Assembly (NCBI GenBank): GCA_964017045.1
Contig: OZ024802.1
Span: 33,525,802-33,589,801 of the forward strand
Direction: 5' to 3'
DNA length: 64,000 nt
Source: Omphiscola glabra
Taxonomy: Eukaryota; Mollusca; Gastropoda; Lymnaeidae
Shown here: one piece after another, positions 38,233-49,952 of the stretch
Layout of the letters: each line of letters starts with the position of its first letter
Numbering within the stretch: position 1 is the first letter of the stretch
Notes under the pieces: model-generated
Told to the model about the DNA's origin: nothing
The model's input: only the letters and a program-made list of their open reading frames with translations
The model's database searches: none
Position numbers and translations under genes: made by a program

Positions 38233-38805
38233 TACAGATTTCTGGGCTTGACATATACTGAGTTGTTTTTGTTTTGTTCCAGGGACGTGATGTACACATG
38301 AACGAATTATGTTCAACAAAACCTTTCGTGGTCAATTCGTAAATGTGATGTTTTTAGTGATTTGATTAACGAGTTTTGGCGATGGGGATGAAACTCTTAA
38401 AATTCCAGGTTAAAATTCAGTGGCATAACTAGCTTTAGTGACGCCCGGGGGGGGGGGGGGGGCAAGACTATTTCCGCTCCTTGCACGAAAAAAACCTCTA
38501 AGCATTTGGCCGAAATGCCAAACATCGAAATCAAGCAAAAACAAAAGCTACCATCCTGGCAGGGAAACCCTTTTGCTACGCTCCTGTTGGCACTTTTAAA
38601 TGTAGGAGCTGTTAGTACATTTCGTTCTTTGAGCTATGTCAGAAATCTGTGTAGAAACTTTGAATACAATCAGTTTTACACGATCCATAGATCAATTCTT
38701 TCAGCTCCATCTGAGTTTGTTGTTCATTAGCTTTAGTTTCAAATCTGTCACTTAACATTTACCAGGAGATGTGACAGCGTGTGACAGATGGTTTTACTAA
38801 TTGCT
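38233..38805. other. Unique sequence with a possible MITE relic
   Basis: cagtggcataactag at about 38418 and gctacgctcctg at about 38586 resemble hAT-MITE ends around an 18-G run. There is no matching target duplication. Confidence 0.4.
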
Positions 38806-39658
38806 AAGTTCAACATCCTCTTAGAAAGAATTATGTTAAATGCACTGGAAACGCATGTAGAGACAGTCAGCATTGGTGGCAGAACAATCACCAACCTACG
38901 CTTTGTGGATGACAGACGGACTGGCTGGAAGCGAAGAAGAGCTAGCCAACCTAGTAAACCGTCTTGACAAGACTTCATTGTCCTTTGGCATGCAAATAAG
39001 TGCAGAAAAGACAAAAATGATGACGAATAGCACCACTGGCATCGCAACTGAAATTAAGGTAGGGGAGGAAAGATTAAAGACAGTTGCCAGCTTTAAGTAC
39101 CTCGAGCGTTAGTCTCGGAAGAAGGCTCCAAGCCCGAATTGATGGCCAGGATTGCGCAGACCACAACAGCACTAAAGAGACTCAAGAAAATATGGAACGA
39201 TAAAAATATAGCCCTCAGCACCAAAATCAGGCTGATGCGCTTATCAATCCTTTCCATTTTCTTATATGCCCACGAGTCCTTGACATTAACAGCAAACTTG
39301 AAAGGAAAATAATGGCGATGGAGATGAGATGTTACAGAGGCATTCTTGGCATCACCTATGGAGGCCATATCACCAATGAACAAGTGAAAGAAACGATTCG
39401 TAAAGCAACTGGTCAGTACGATGACCTCCTGGTGTCTGTAAAAAAGCGCAAACTTGAATGGTATGACCACGTGACCAGAAAACAAGGGCTCGCCAAAGAA
39501 ATCTTGCAGGGCACAACTAGAGGAGGAGGAAGAAGAAGAAGACAGAGAAAAGATGGGAAGATTACATCAAAGGAGACCGAGAGGAATGGAGAATAGTTTT
39601 TATGTCATCTGTGGCGCCTTAACGGTTCAAATACTAAAGGACAAGATGATGATGATGA
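38806..39658 (+). pseudogene. 5'-truncated LINE with reverse-transcriptase fingers/palm remnant
   Basis: The frame reads FNILLERIMLNALETHVETV, then LRFVDD, where FVDD (38902-38913) is the (F/Y)xDD active-site box of reverse transcriptase. A frameshift directly follows, after which DGLAGSEEELANLVNRLDK and ISAEKTKMMTNSTTG are read. The C-terminal part LEWYDHVTRKQGLAKEIL follows another break. It ends in an (atg)n-like tail. It is the same family as 12437-12918 but longer. It has several breaks, so it is not functional. Confidence 0.92.
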
Positions 39659-40029
39659 AGTTCATATGGTCTATAAGTGAATTAAAATCTATGTTAAAAT
39701 AATTCATTGAGAGTTTTTCACTTTGTTTTCCTCTACTTAGACCTTGTAAATAGATAACCAGCTTATAATATGATTGTGAAATATGAGCGCCTGTATACAC
39801 ATATTTGTATCCACTTTATTTGAGTTTTGACTTCTTTACATGTCGCACATTCTAGTTTTAAATCCGTCACGAAATATATTCAAGTAAATGGTTCTAACTA
39901 CTTGTTACAAGGGACTTGTTTCGAATAAAAACACAATATTAATTATGAAGACGTAAATCAATATACGTCTTACTATGTTGATTTTGTACGAATAAACACT
40001 ACATAATATGAAGGTAGTTTGACACTTGA
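39659..40029. other. AT-rich unique sequence
   Basis: Nothing was recognised apart from a short acgtaaatcaatatacgt inverted motif near 39950. Confidence 0.5.
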
Positions 40030-40912
40030 ACCGCATGGTACAATCAAGTTACTTGGGCACAAATACCAGCCCATAATACAATCAAGCTACTTGGGCACAA
40101 ATACCAGCCCATAATACAATCAAGTTACTTGGGCACAAATACCAGCCAATAATACAATCAAGTTACTTGGGCACAAATACCAGCCCATAGTACAATCAAG
40201 TTACTTGGGCACAAATACCAGCCCATAGTACAATCAAGTTACTTGGGCACAAATACCAGCCCATGGTACAATCAAGTTACTTGGGCACAAATACCAGCCC
40301 ATAGTACAATCAAGCTACTTGGGCACAAATACCAGCCCATGGTACAATCAAGTTACTTGGGCACAGTTTACCAGTCCATGGTACAATCAAGTTACTTGGG
40401 CACAGTTTACCAGTCCATGGTACAATCAAGCTACTTGGGCACAGTTTACCAGTCCATGGTACAATCAAGTTACTTGGGCACAGTTTACCAGTCCATGGTA
40501 CAATCAAGTTACTTGGGCACAGTTTACCAGTCCATGGTACAATCAAGCTACTTGGGCACAGTTTACCAGTCCATGGTACAATCAAGTTACTTGGGCACAT
40601 TTTACCAGTCCATGGTACAATCAAGCTACTTGGGCACAGTTTACCAGTCCATGGTACAATCAAGTTACTTGGGCACAGTTTATCAGCCCATGGTACAGTC
40701 AAGTTACTTGGGCACAGTTTACCAGCCCATGGTACAATCAAGTTACTTGGGCACAGTTGAGCAGCCCATGGTACAATCAAGTTACTTGGGCACAGTTTAC
40801 AAGCCCATGGTACAATCAAGTTACTTGGGCACAGTTGAGCAGCCCATGGTACAATCAAGTTACTTGGGCACAGTTGAGCAGACCATGGTACAATCAAGTT
40901 ACTTGGGCAAGG
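40030..40912. repeat. 39-bp minisatellite, about 22 units
   Basis: The core is acttgggcacagtttaccag followed by tccatggtacaatcaagtt. The first seven units carry aaataccagccc instead. Units are in frame (13 codons), giving open frames on both strands up to 254 codons. Confidence 0.97.
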
Positions 40913-41007
40913 TAAGACGAGACCTCAAATGTATTCTATTTGGCGTAGCCGGCAGAAACAACAGACTAAGAGAAACAAGGATTTTAAAATATTTTTCTGG
41001 TGCCTGA

Positions 41008-41232
41008 AGTTTGAGTTACAATTTGTGTGTTAAAGTTTGAGTTACAATTTGTGTGTTAAAGTTTGAATTACAATTTGTGTGTTGAAGTTTGAATTACAAT
41101 TTGTGTGTTAAAGTTTGAATTACAATTTGTGTGTTAAAGTTTGAATTACAATTTGTATGTTCAAGTTTGAGTTACAATTTGTGTGTTAAGGTTTGAGTTA
41201 CAATTTGTGTGTTGAAGTTTGAATTACAATTT
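41008..41232. repeat. 27-bp minisatellite, about 8 units
   Basis: The core is aagtttgaattacaatttgt followed by gtgttaa. Confidence 0.95.
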
Positions 41233-41255
41233 TAATCTTGGCATTAAGTCCTTCG

Positions 41256-41441
41256 CAGTGGCGTAGTGAGGGGGGCAAGGGGGGCATCATGCCCCGGGCG
41301 CTACTCACACATGGGCGCCAAATGGTATATTTTACTATAATATTGTATGGTTTTCGAATGGGGGGGGGCGCTAAAAAGGTATTGTGGGGGCGCTAAAACG
41401 GTATTGTGCCCCGGACGCGAGTTATGCTCGCTACGCCACTG
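41256..41441 (+). mobile_element. hAT-type MITE (CAGTGGCGTAG family), copy 3
   Basis: The terminal repeats cagtggcgtag and ctacgccactg are perfect, and the 8-bp target duplication gtccttcg (41248-41255, 41442-41449) is perfect. At 186 bp it is the cleanest and probably youngest of the three copies. Confidence 0.94.
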
Positions 41442-41610
41442 GTCCTTCGTTACTTCCAATTATAACATGAGCAATTAAGTTTTGATGTTTTCTTTTTTAA
41501 AAAGCCAAAGGTCACACTGCTGCCATCAGTGTTTTTTTCACACATTTTCCCCCAAGGGGGCATTTCAGATTTTGTAGGGGGGGCAGTGCCATTTGCCAGA
41601 GGGCAGTGGC

Positions 41611-41800
41611 CAGAGGCGTAGCTAAGGGGTGGCAAGATGGGATATACGTCCCCGGGGCGCAAACTAACGGGGGCATCAAAATGGGCTTTGATGATTTTAA
41701 AGGGTTGAAAATAATTAGTTTCAGATTTGAGGGGCAGGTGTGTAAAAATAAATGATGTCCCCTGACGCCAAACACTTACACACCTGCTAGTGGCGTAGAA
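41611..41800 (+). mobile_element. hAT-like MITE relic
   Basis: It starts cagaggcgtagctaag. Its interior matches 18127-18260 (catcaaaatgggctttgatg, gttgaaaataattagtttca). The inverted right end is not recognisable. Confidence 0.5.
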
Positions 41801-41935
41801 ATGGGGAGAATGAGGTTGTTCACTCAGGTGTCACTTTTTATTGACATGGACAAATGCAAAGTTTGAATCGTCAAAGGAAGAGTGGCAAACCTATTTAGCG
41901 GTCGATGGGGGCACTGATACTAACCTTGCCACTAT

Positions 41936-42093
41936 CAGACCTGTTTACCCTCAAACTCTTAAAATCGTACAATATCATCACAAAATCGTTGAATACGTTT
42001 TCTTAATTGCAAAAAATTAATATACATTATGTATAATGTATACACCTCAAAATCGTACATTGTACGCCAAAATCCTACGAGTAAACAGGTCTG
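41936..42093. mobile_element. MITE with CAGACCTGTTTAC ends, copy 2
   Basis: It is the inverted orientation of the copy at 14245-14400. The ends are cagacctgtttaccctcaaa and gagtaaacaggtctg. It is flanked by a perfect 7-bp duplication ccactat (41929-41935, 42094-42100). Confidence 0.9.
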
Positions 42094-42334
42094 CCACTAT
42101 CTATCGTCACGAAATTTAGCGATCATTTCCATCGGGATGTAGGGCAGAAATCGAGGGCGCAGATGGATCTTGCTTTCATCTACATCAATTAAAGCAAGAC
42201 ACAGATCATGAAGGTAAACTCAACCAACCAATGGATGGATGGATGGATGGATGGAATGAAATATTTAAGGGTCTGACTGCCATGCATATACTGAATTCAC
42301 CCCAGTTCGGGCGTGCCCCAAGTTAATCATTTGT
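42094..42334. repeat. Unique sequence with (ggat)n microsatellite
   Basis: A short tggatggatggatgg tract lies at about 42231-42254. There is nothing else. Confidence 0.7.
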
Positions 42335-42592
42335 CACTAATGGTAATACATTGATAATGTCACCAATGGTAATATATTGATGATGTCACCAATGGTAATA
42401 TATTGATAATGTCACCAATGGTAATATATTGATAATGTCTCTAATGGTAATATATTGATAATGTCACTAATGGTAATATATTGATAATGTCACTAATGGT
42501 AATATATTGATAATGTCACTAATGGTAATATATTGATAATGTCACTAATGGTAATATATTGATAATGTCACTAATGGTAATACATTGCACGT
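42335..42592. repeat. 26-bp minisatellite, about 10 units
   Basis: The core is taatggtaatatattgataa followed by tgtcac. Confidence 0.96.
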
Positions 42593-42611
42593 GTGCATCT
42601 CATTGAAACGA

Positions 42612-42882
42612 TTCCACCAGGCGTCCTCTGTCTGTTCAAACTTTGGAACCGTTGTATCTCAACCAGGCATCTTCGGTCTCTTCAGACTTTGGAACCGTTG
42701 TACCTCCACCAGGCTTCCTTTGTCTTTTCAAACTTTAGAACCGTTGTATCTCAACCAGGCATCATCGGTCCCTTCAATCTTTAGAACCGTTGTAGCTTAA
42801 CTAGGCGTCATCGGTCTTTTCAAACTTTGGAACCGTTGTATCTCAACCAGGCGTCCTCTGACTTTTCAAACTTTAGAACTGT
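42612..42882. repeat. ~46-bp diverged minisatellite, 6 units
   Basis: The core is ttcaaactttggaaccgttg followed by tatctcaaccaggc. Confidence 0.92.
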
Positions 42883-43004
42883 TTTATCCCAAGTAATTAA
42901 TCATTATTGGATCGGCTTAAAGCTAAAAAGTTTGAGATTCGTCCTAAGTGCTACCTACATGTTTATGTTTCTCTAACAGCCAGGTCACGTCACAATTGGT
43001 TAAT

Positions 43005-43540
43005 TAGGTCATATTAGGTCATGTTAGGTCATTGTAGGCCATGTTAGGTCATATTAGATAATGTTAGGTCATATTAGGTCATGTTAGGTCATATTAGGTC
43101 ATGTTAGGTCATGTTATGTTATATTAGGTCATATTAGGTCATATTAGGTCATGTTAGGTCATATTAGGTCATGTTAGGTCATATTAGGTCATGTTAGGTC
43201 ATATTAGGTAATGTTAGGTCATATTAGGTCATGTTAGGTCATGTTAGATCATGATAGGTCATGTTAGGTCATATTAGGTCATGTTAAATCATATTAGGTC
43301 ATGTTAGGTCATGTTAGGTCATGTTAGGTCATATTAGGTCATGTTAGGTGATATTAGGTCATGTTAGGTCATATTAGGTCATGTTAGGTCATATTAGGTC
43401 ATGTTAGGTCATATTAGGTCATGTTAGGTCATATTAGGTCATGTTAAATCATATTAGGTCATGTTAGGTCATGTTTGGTCATATTATGTCATGTTAGGTC
43501 ATGCTAGGTCATGTTAGGTCATGTTAGGTCATATTAGGTC
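43005..43540. repeat. 10-bp satellite ttaggtcat(g/a), about 53 units
   Basis: ttaggtcatg and ttaggtcata alternate, producing a 20-bp dimer. Similarity to a telomere repeat is superficial. Confidence 0.97.
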
Positions 43541-43689
43541 ACTGCTCAGTTTTGCCAGTTTTTGGCGTTTTCATAAATCGAGGTGAGACATCCCTGCTTT
43601 GGTACTGCTTTGATGTTATAAATAAAACATCTGGATGTTTAAAAAACTAATCAATAATAATAGTTGTTGTATGTTTAAGATATGTGTAC

Positions 43690-44370
43690 CACGTTTGTAC
43701 CAGACCGGATATTTGTAGTAAATCTGTACCAGACCGGATATTTGTACCAAATCTGTACCAGACCGGATATCTGTACCAAATCTGTCCAGACCGGATATTA
43801 GTACCAAATCTGTACCAGACCGGATATTTGTACCAAATCTGTACATGACCGGATATCTGCACCAAATCTGTACCAGACCGGATATTTGTACCAAATCTGT
43901 ACCAGACCGAATATTTGTACCAAATCTGTACCAGACCGGATATCAGTACCAAATCTTTACCAGACCAGATATTTGTACCAAATTTGTACCAGACTGGATA
44001 TCTGTACCAAATCTGTACCAGACCGGATATTTGTACCAAATCTGTACCAGACCGGATATTTGTACCAAATCTGTACCAGTCGGATATTTGTACCAAATCT
44101 GTACCAGACCAGATATTTGTACCAAATCTGTACCAGACCGGATATTGTACCAAATCTGTACCAGGCAGGATATTTGTAACAAATCTGTACCAGTCCGGAT
44201 ATTTGTACCAAATCTGTACCAGACCGGATATCTGTACCAGACCGGATATTTGTACCAAATCTGTACCAGACCGGATATTTGTACCAAATCTGTACCAGAC
44301 CGGATATTTGTACCAAATCTGTACCAGACCGGATATATGTACCAAATATGTAACAGACCGGATATTTGCA
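43690..44370. repeat. 29-bp minisatellite, about 23 units
   Basis: The core is taccagaccggatatttgta plus ccaaatctg. The 29-bp period shifts frame each unit and cycles through all three frames, so overlapping frames remain open on both strands. Confidence 0.97.
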
Positions 44371-44534
44371 AGTCTTGGTAACGCTCATGTACGTGTATCT
44401 TTCCTTTAACCCGTTTGTTATTGTAGAGTTGAGGATAAATGGCTAATCGATTCCTTGAATATTTAATTGAGTACGTCTTGTTTTTTTACGATAGGATACG
44501 ATTGCGAACAAGATTCAGATTGTAAGCTTTTGTA

Positions 44535-44912
44535 GTGTGCATTAATATCAAGCCTACGAGTCCATAGTGTGCATTAATATCAAGCCTACGAGTCCATAGT
44601 CTGCATTAATATCAAGCCTACGAGTCCATAGTGTGCATTAATATCAAGCCTACGAGTCCATAGTGTGCATTAATATCAAGCCTACGAGTCCATAGTGTGC
44701 ATTAATATCAAGCCTACGAGTCCATAGTGTGCATTAATATCAAGCCTACTAGTCCATAGTTTGCATTAATATCAAGCCTACGAGTCCATAGTGTGCATTA
44801 ATATCAAGCCTACGAGTCCATAGTGTGCATTAATATCAAGCCTACGAGTCCATAGTTTGCATTAATATCAAGCCTACGAGTCCACAGTGTGCATTAATAT
44901 CAAGCCTACATC
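44535..44912. repeat. 32-bp minisatellite, about 12 units
   Basis: The core is gcattaatatcaagcctacg followed by agtccatagtgt. Confidence 0.97.
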
Positions 44913-45021
44913 AGTGGCCCACAGAGTCCGCGCCACAGCGACCCGGGGAGCCACGCCCCCCCCCTTCTAGTGGACATGGCGTAACTAGTTTGCGCCTTGG
45001 TAAGAAAAGGTTGGAGAATGG

Positions 45022-45332
45022 GTGCTAGATGGGTTCTAGATTGGTGCTAGATGGGTTCTTGATGGGTTCTAGATTGGTGATAGATGGGTGCTAGATTGGT
45101 GCTAGATGGGTGCTAGATGGGTTCTAGATGGGTGCTAGATGGGTTCTAGATGGGTACTAGCTGGGTGCTTGCTGGGTGCTAGCTGGGTGTTAGATTGGTG
45201 ATAGATGGGTGCTAGATGGGTGCTAGATGGGTGCTACATGGGTACTAGATGAGCACTAGATGGGTACTGGATGGGTACTATATGGGCACTGTATGGTTAC
45301 TAGATGAGCACTAGAATGGGTACTAGATGGTA
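45022..45332. repeat. 11-bp minisatellite, about 27 units
   Basis: The unit is gggtgctagat with gttct and gtact variants. Confidence 0.95.
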
Positions 45333-45461
45333 CTTTGTCAGCTTAAATACGATAATTTTCCGTTGCACTTAATGCTACTAGACAAGTCGCTGTGTCCTTG
45401 TATTAATTAGACTTAGGACGCCTTTAGTTAATTTAGGGATTTAGGTAAATGTAAATATTTC

Positions 45462-45697
45462 AGTTGGTAGGATGCCAAGGGTTAATATCAAGTGTGGGAA
45501 GAGACTAAAGTTGGTAGGATGCCAAGGGTTAATATCAACATTGGGAAGAGACTAAAGTTGGTAGGATGCCAAGGGTTAATATCAACATTGGGAAGAGACT
45601 AAAGTTGGTAGGATGCCAAGGGTTAATATCAACATTGGGAAGAGACTAAAGTTGGTAGGATGCCAAGGGTTAATATCAACATTGGGAAGAGACTAAA
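45462..45697. repeat. 47-bp minisatellite, 5 units
   Basis: The core is agttggtaggatgccaaggg followed by ttaatatcaacattgggaag. Confidence 0.96.
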
Positions 45698-46427
45698 CAT
45701 GAAACCAGACGGATGATAGATTGTATATAATTTGAAAAATGTCATCGACGCGGATTATAGGATTATACCAGACGTCTGGCAGTACTCTGAAGATTATTTC
45801 GTATTACATTTAAAGTCTTAACAAAATATTGAGGTCTTAATAATGTTTTCCAAGAATTTATTTCAGATGTAAATCTAAAAATAAATAAATGACTAGACTA
45901 CACTCTCATCCTCTTTAAAAAAAGATCGATCTATTTTTAGCTTGCCACGCTTGTTTTGGTGTCATAGCAATGGCCGCCTTTAATCAATTCTAAAATTAAC
46001 CAATCCACACTTTATCCCCCATCTCTATTAAACAAAACAATTTAATCTTTTAATCGCATTAATCTTTTCAAATGGCTTTTGTTTTTCATTCGAGTTGTAT
46101 CTGAACTACGATATGGTAAGCAGGCGAGAGGGGGTGAGGTGTAAGAAAGAGAGAGAGAGAGAGAGACAGAGAGAGAGCGAGAGTTCGGGTCGGCGCATTT
46201 CGACCAATCAGAAGTGAGTTAACTCCTGTGTTTAACATTCGGTTCGGTTATGTTGTTGTTGTTTTCAAGTGGGTCGGTGTTAAGTGGCGTGACATCGGGG
46301 TCCCAAGTGTTACAGAAGTGGTTGGCGCCGCCATGTTGTGACGTCACGGGACTTGGTGGGGGGAAACACGCTGGCCTTGCATCTTCTTGAAAAATAAATG
46401 ACGACATCAACAGCTACATCCTTTAAA
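45698..46427. other. Unique sequence with (ga)n
   Basis: A (ga)n tract lies at about 46146-46186. Short minus-strand frames have no family features. Confidence 0.5.
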
Positions 46428-46690
46428 AATGGCAATGATGGTATGAACAATAGCAATGATGGTGTGAACAATAGCAATGATGGTATGAACAATAGCAATG
46501 ATGGTATGAACAATAGCAATGATGGTATGAACAATGACAATGATGGGTTGAACAATGGCAATGATGGTATGAACAATGGCAATGATGGTATGAACAATGG
46601 CAATGATGGTATGAACAATGGCAATGATGGTATGAACAATGGCAATGATGGTATGAACAATATCAATGATAGTATGAACGATGTCAATGA
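46428..46690. repeat. 21-bp minisatellite, about 12 units
   Basis: The unit core is caatgatggtatgaacaata. Shadow frames encode NSNDGMN and FIPSLPL. Confidence 0.96.
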
Positions 46691-47005
46691 TACTATTTGA
46701 ATTTTATTTAAGATTATCAAATGTAAAATCAGAATCAAAATTTGTTATCGCCCGTCCAGACGACATCTAAACTTTTTGGTTGTTTAAGAGTTAAAGCCCT
46801 TAATGTTGTCTAAGTCAAGTCAAAACGACTGTAGTGTGTCATTGACTAAAAGCAATCCTCACCAAAAACCCAACGTTCACCATTACGTATACATTCGTTT
46901 TTTGGTTGTTGGTGAATTGGGAAAACCCAATAATCAGATGACATCTCCATTCCCATTTAGATAAGCTCCAAACTGACTTTTGTTTTGATAGCTATGACAG
47001 AGGAA
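46691..47005. other. Unique spacer
   Basis: Nothing was recognised. Confidence 0.5.
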
Positions 47006-47292
47006 TTGGGTCATGTGATGTTGTTGGGTCATGTGATGTTGTTGGGTCATGTGATGTTGTTGGGTCATGTGATGCTGTTGGGTCATGTGATGTTGTTGGG
47101 TCTTGTAATGTTGTTGGGTCATGTGATGTTGTTGGGTCATGTGATGTTGTTGGGTCATGTGATGTTGTTGGGTCATGTGATGTTGTTGGGTCATGTGATG
47201 TTGTTGGGTCATGTGATGTTGTTGGGTCATGTGATGTTGTTGGGTCATGTGATGTTGTTGGGTCTTGTGATGTTGTTGGGTCATGTGATGTT
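47006..47292. repeat. 18-bp satellite, 16 units
   Basis: The unit is gggtcatgtgatgttgtt. It gives open frames on both strands (GHVMLL; QQHHMT). Confidence 0.97.
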
Positions 47293-47365
47293 GCTATAAG
47301 TGTCTCTATAATATACCAATGGAACAGCTTCCAGCTTTGTGACAAGGGGCGGGGGCAGTCGGAAA

Positions 47366-47376
47366 GAGAAGTAGGG

Positions 47377-47407
<31 letters not shown>

Positions 47408-47438
47408 TTGAGAAAGGGGAAAGGAAAGAGAAGTAGGG

Positions 47439-47476
<38 letters not shown>

Positions 47477-47610
47477 AGAAAGGGGAAAGGAAAGAGAAGT
47501 AGGGTTGCAGAGAGAGAGAGAGAGAGATTGAGAAAGGGGAAAGGAAAGAGAAGTAGGGTTGCAGAGAGAGAGAGAGAGATTGAGAAAGGGGAAAGGAAAG
47601 AGAAGTAGGG

Positions 47611-47641
<31 letters not shown>

Positions 47642-47728
47642 TTGAGAAAGGGGAACGGAAAGAGAAGTAGGGTTGCAGAGAGAGAGAGAGAGAGAGATTG
47701 AGAAAGGGGAAAGGAAAGAGAAGTAGGG

Positions 47729-47764
<36 letters not shown>

Positions 47765-47800
47765 AGAAAGGGGAAAGGAAAGAGAAGTAGGGTTGCAGAG
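47366..47800. repeat. Compound ~55-70-bp repeat with variable (ag)n, 8 units
   Basis: Each unit is gggttgcag plus (ag) of varying length plus attgagaaaggggaaaggaa. Unit length differs only through the internal microsatellite. Confidence 0.96.
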
Positions 47801-47935
47801 AGAGCGCTTCTTTTTACACAGCTGAGCAATATTTAGCTTTTGCAGGGAGTATGAATTTTGATTTATTGTCTTAGAAAAGGACATTTTGACTAATCCTATT
47901 TTTAAAAGTGACCAAGCTGACAGGCTCAGAATTTT

Positions 47936-48140
47936 CCATGACTCTTCACTCGTACACACTACTCTTCACTCGTACACACGACTCTTCATTCGTACACACG
48001 ACTCTTCACTCGTACACACGACTCTTCACTCGTACACACGACTCTTCACTCGTACACACGACTCTTCACTCGTACACACGACTCTTCACTCGTACACACG
48101 ACTCTTCACTCGTACACACTACTCTTCATTCGTACACACT
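47936..48140. repeat. 20-bp minisatellite, 10 units
   Basis: The unit is actcttcactcgtacacacg. Confidence 0.97.
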
Positions 48141-48445
48141 AGCGGCAATTTTAAAAGGGATTCTTTGATACTGTGTCAGATTGTTTGATCTACACAATTA
48201 TGGTTGTGCATTACCCACTGACTGAAATTTTTAACTTTGTTTCTCATCAAATTAAAACTTTTAGTCCGATTTTAAAACGGATTTTACCATTATAATCTGT
48301 GTGCAAAACTATAGAAACAATAAAATTCAAAAATCAGAATGAGACTAGTCGGTGAGATTCGACTGAAAAAAATCAAAGTTATGATAAATAAATTATATAT
48401 ATATATATATTTTAAATTTCAATTCCGACGCATGCCATTAAAATG
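48141..48445. other. AT-rich unique spacer
   Basis: There is a (ta)n tract at about 48393-48410. No gene was seen. Confidence 0.5.
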
Positions 48446-48592
48446 TGACCTCTGTAGCTATGAACCATGTGACCTCTGTAGCTATGAACCATGTGACCTC
48501 TGTAGCTATGAACCATGTGACCTCTGTAGCCATGAACCATGTTCCCTCTGTAGCTATGAACCATGTGACCTCTGTAGCTATGAACCAGGGGC
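48446..48592. repeat. 24-bp minisatellite, 6 units
   Basis: The core is gtgacctctgtagctatgaa. Open frames encode Cys-rich CDLCSYEP units that mimic a metal-binding motif but are repeat-driven. Confidence 0.96.
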
Positions 48593-48887
48593 ATTAAACC
48601 ACAGCCGGAAGTTAATAATGCACATTCCAGCACTCAGGGGGAGGTAATACCAACACAAGGGAAGTAACGTGACACCAAACTTTAGAGACGTTGCACAATT
48701 TTATGGCAGACGGTAATAATGATTAGCTAGACTCATATTCATTCTTAGAACTCTATAAAATATTATCAAAGCCAGGTCTTAGAACTGTATCAAATATGAT
48801 CAAAGCCAGGTCCAAGCTGTCCCACCAGGAAGTCTGCCTTAACGCCCAACGGTTAAACAATATAAAGTCTTTTAAAAAGTCTGAGAA
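48593..48887. other. Unique spacer
   Basis: A ~45-bp imperfect duplication (cttagaactctataaaatat, atcaaagccaggtc) lies at 48745-48812. Confidence 0.6.
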
Positions 48888-49262
48888 TACAACATCTGAC
48901 CCTAAGAGTTCAACAATTATTTATACAACATCTGACCCTAAGAGTTCAACAATTATTTATACAACATCTGACCTTAAGAGTGTAACAATTACATATACAA
49001 CATCTGACCTTAAGAATTCAACAATTATTTATACAACATCTGACCTAAGAGTTCAACAATTACATATACAACATCTGACCCTAAGAGTTTAACAATTACA
49101 TATACAACATCTGACCCTGAGAGTTTAACAATTACATATATAACACCTGACCCTTAAAAATTCAAAAATTACATATACAACATCGACCCTAAGAATTCAA
49201 CAATTACATGTACAACATCTGACCTTAAAAGAATTCAACAATTACATATACAACACCTGATA
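48888..49262. repeat. 36-bp minisatellite, about 10 units
   Basis: The core is caacatctgaccctaagagt followed by tcaacaattatttata. Confidence 0.95.
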
Positions 49263-49737
49263 CACAATCAACAGTTGATACACAAGCAACGTCTGATACA
49301 GAAATTCAGTTAAGTGTATTTTCAATTCATAAGGAAGTAATAGAATTCTTAAATAAAATCTAAAGAACATTGCCGTTCTTTTAAAGAGGAAGAACTAGTC
49401 TGACGTCGTCATCGGGTTGGGGGGGGGGTATTAGGGGGTTGGGGGGGGGAATTGAGTCATATTTGGGATTGAGACATGTCGCCCTGACTTAATAAGTTCC
49501 TGGTTTTCAAAACAATTCAATCATAATATTCGTTGCATAATTTCGGATATAAGAACCAGTTCTCAAAGTTCAATGACTGATTTCAAAAGGTAGGGATTTT
49601 CTGAAGGGTGATTTCCAGCCGTAACCTCAATAGTGAATCAACTTTCCATAGATTTCCGTTGGGGAGTTATTAAAAAAAAAATTTTAAAAAGTAATGGAAA
49701 CCTATTCATTTTTTGGCTTTTGTTATGTTGGAAAATA
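49263..49737. other. Unique spacer with two G runs
   Basis: gggggg tracts occur at 49419-49450. No gene was seen. Confidence 0.5.
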
Positions 49738-49952
49738 ATTACATTACATAATAGGATTGTGCTTTATACTATTATATTGGTGTCGTAATGGGATTGTGGT
49801 GTATACTACTATATTCATGTCGTAATGGGATCGTGCTATATACTATTATATTGATGCCGTAATGGGATTGTGTTGTATACTATCATAGTGATGTCGTAAT
49901 GGAATTGTGTTGTATACTATTATATTGATGTCGTAATAGGTTTGTGTTGTAT
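49738..49952. repeat. ~40-bp diverged repeat, 5 units
   Basis: The core is tgtatactattatattgatg followed by tcgtaatgggattgtg. Confidence 0.88.

Noticed and set aside
38418..38586. Possible further hAT-MITE copy
   Set aside because: End similarity is weak and the flanks are not duplicated; kept only as a note in the spacer entry.
40243..41007. 254-codon frame with GTVYQSMVQSSYL units
   Set aside because: 39-bp minisatellite, open on both strands in several frames.
43005..43540. Telomere-like ttaggt repeat
   Set aside because: The unit is ttaggtcatg/a (10 bp), not TTAGGG, and unique sequence lies on both sides.
44535..44912. CRISPR-like regular repeats
   Set aside because: Units are directly adjacent without unique spacers, and the genome is eukaryotic; the same holds for all other arrays.
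48339..48647. Cys-rich CDLCSYEP repeat resembling a metal-binding protein
   Set aside because: Only the 24-bp repeat is periodic; no conserved flanks and the opposite frame is equally open.
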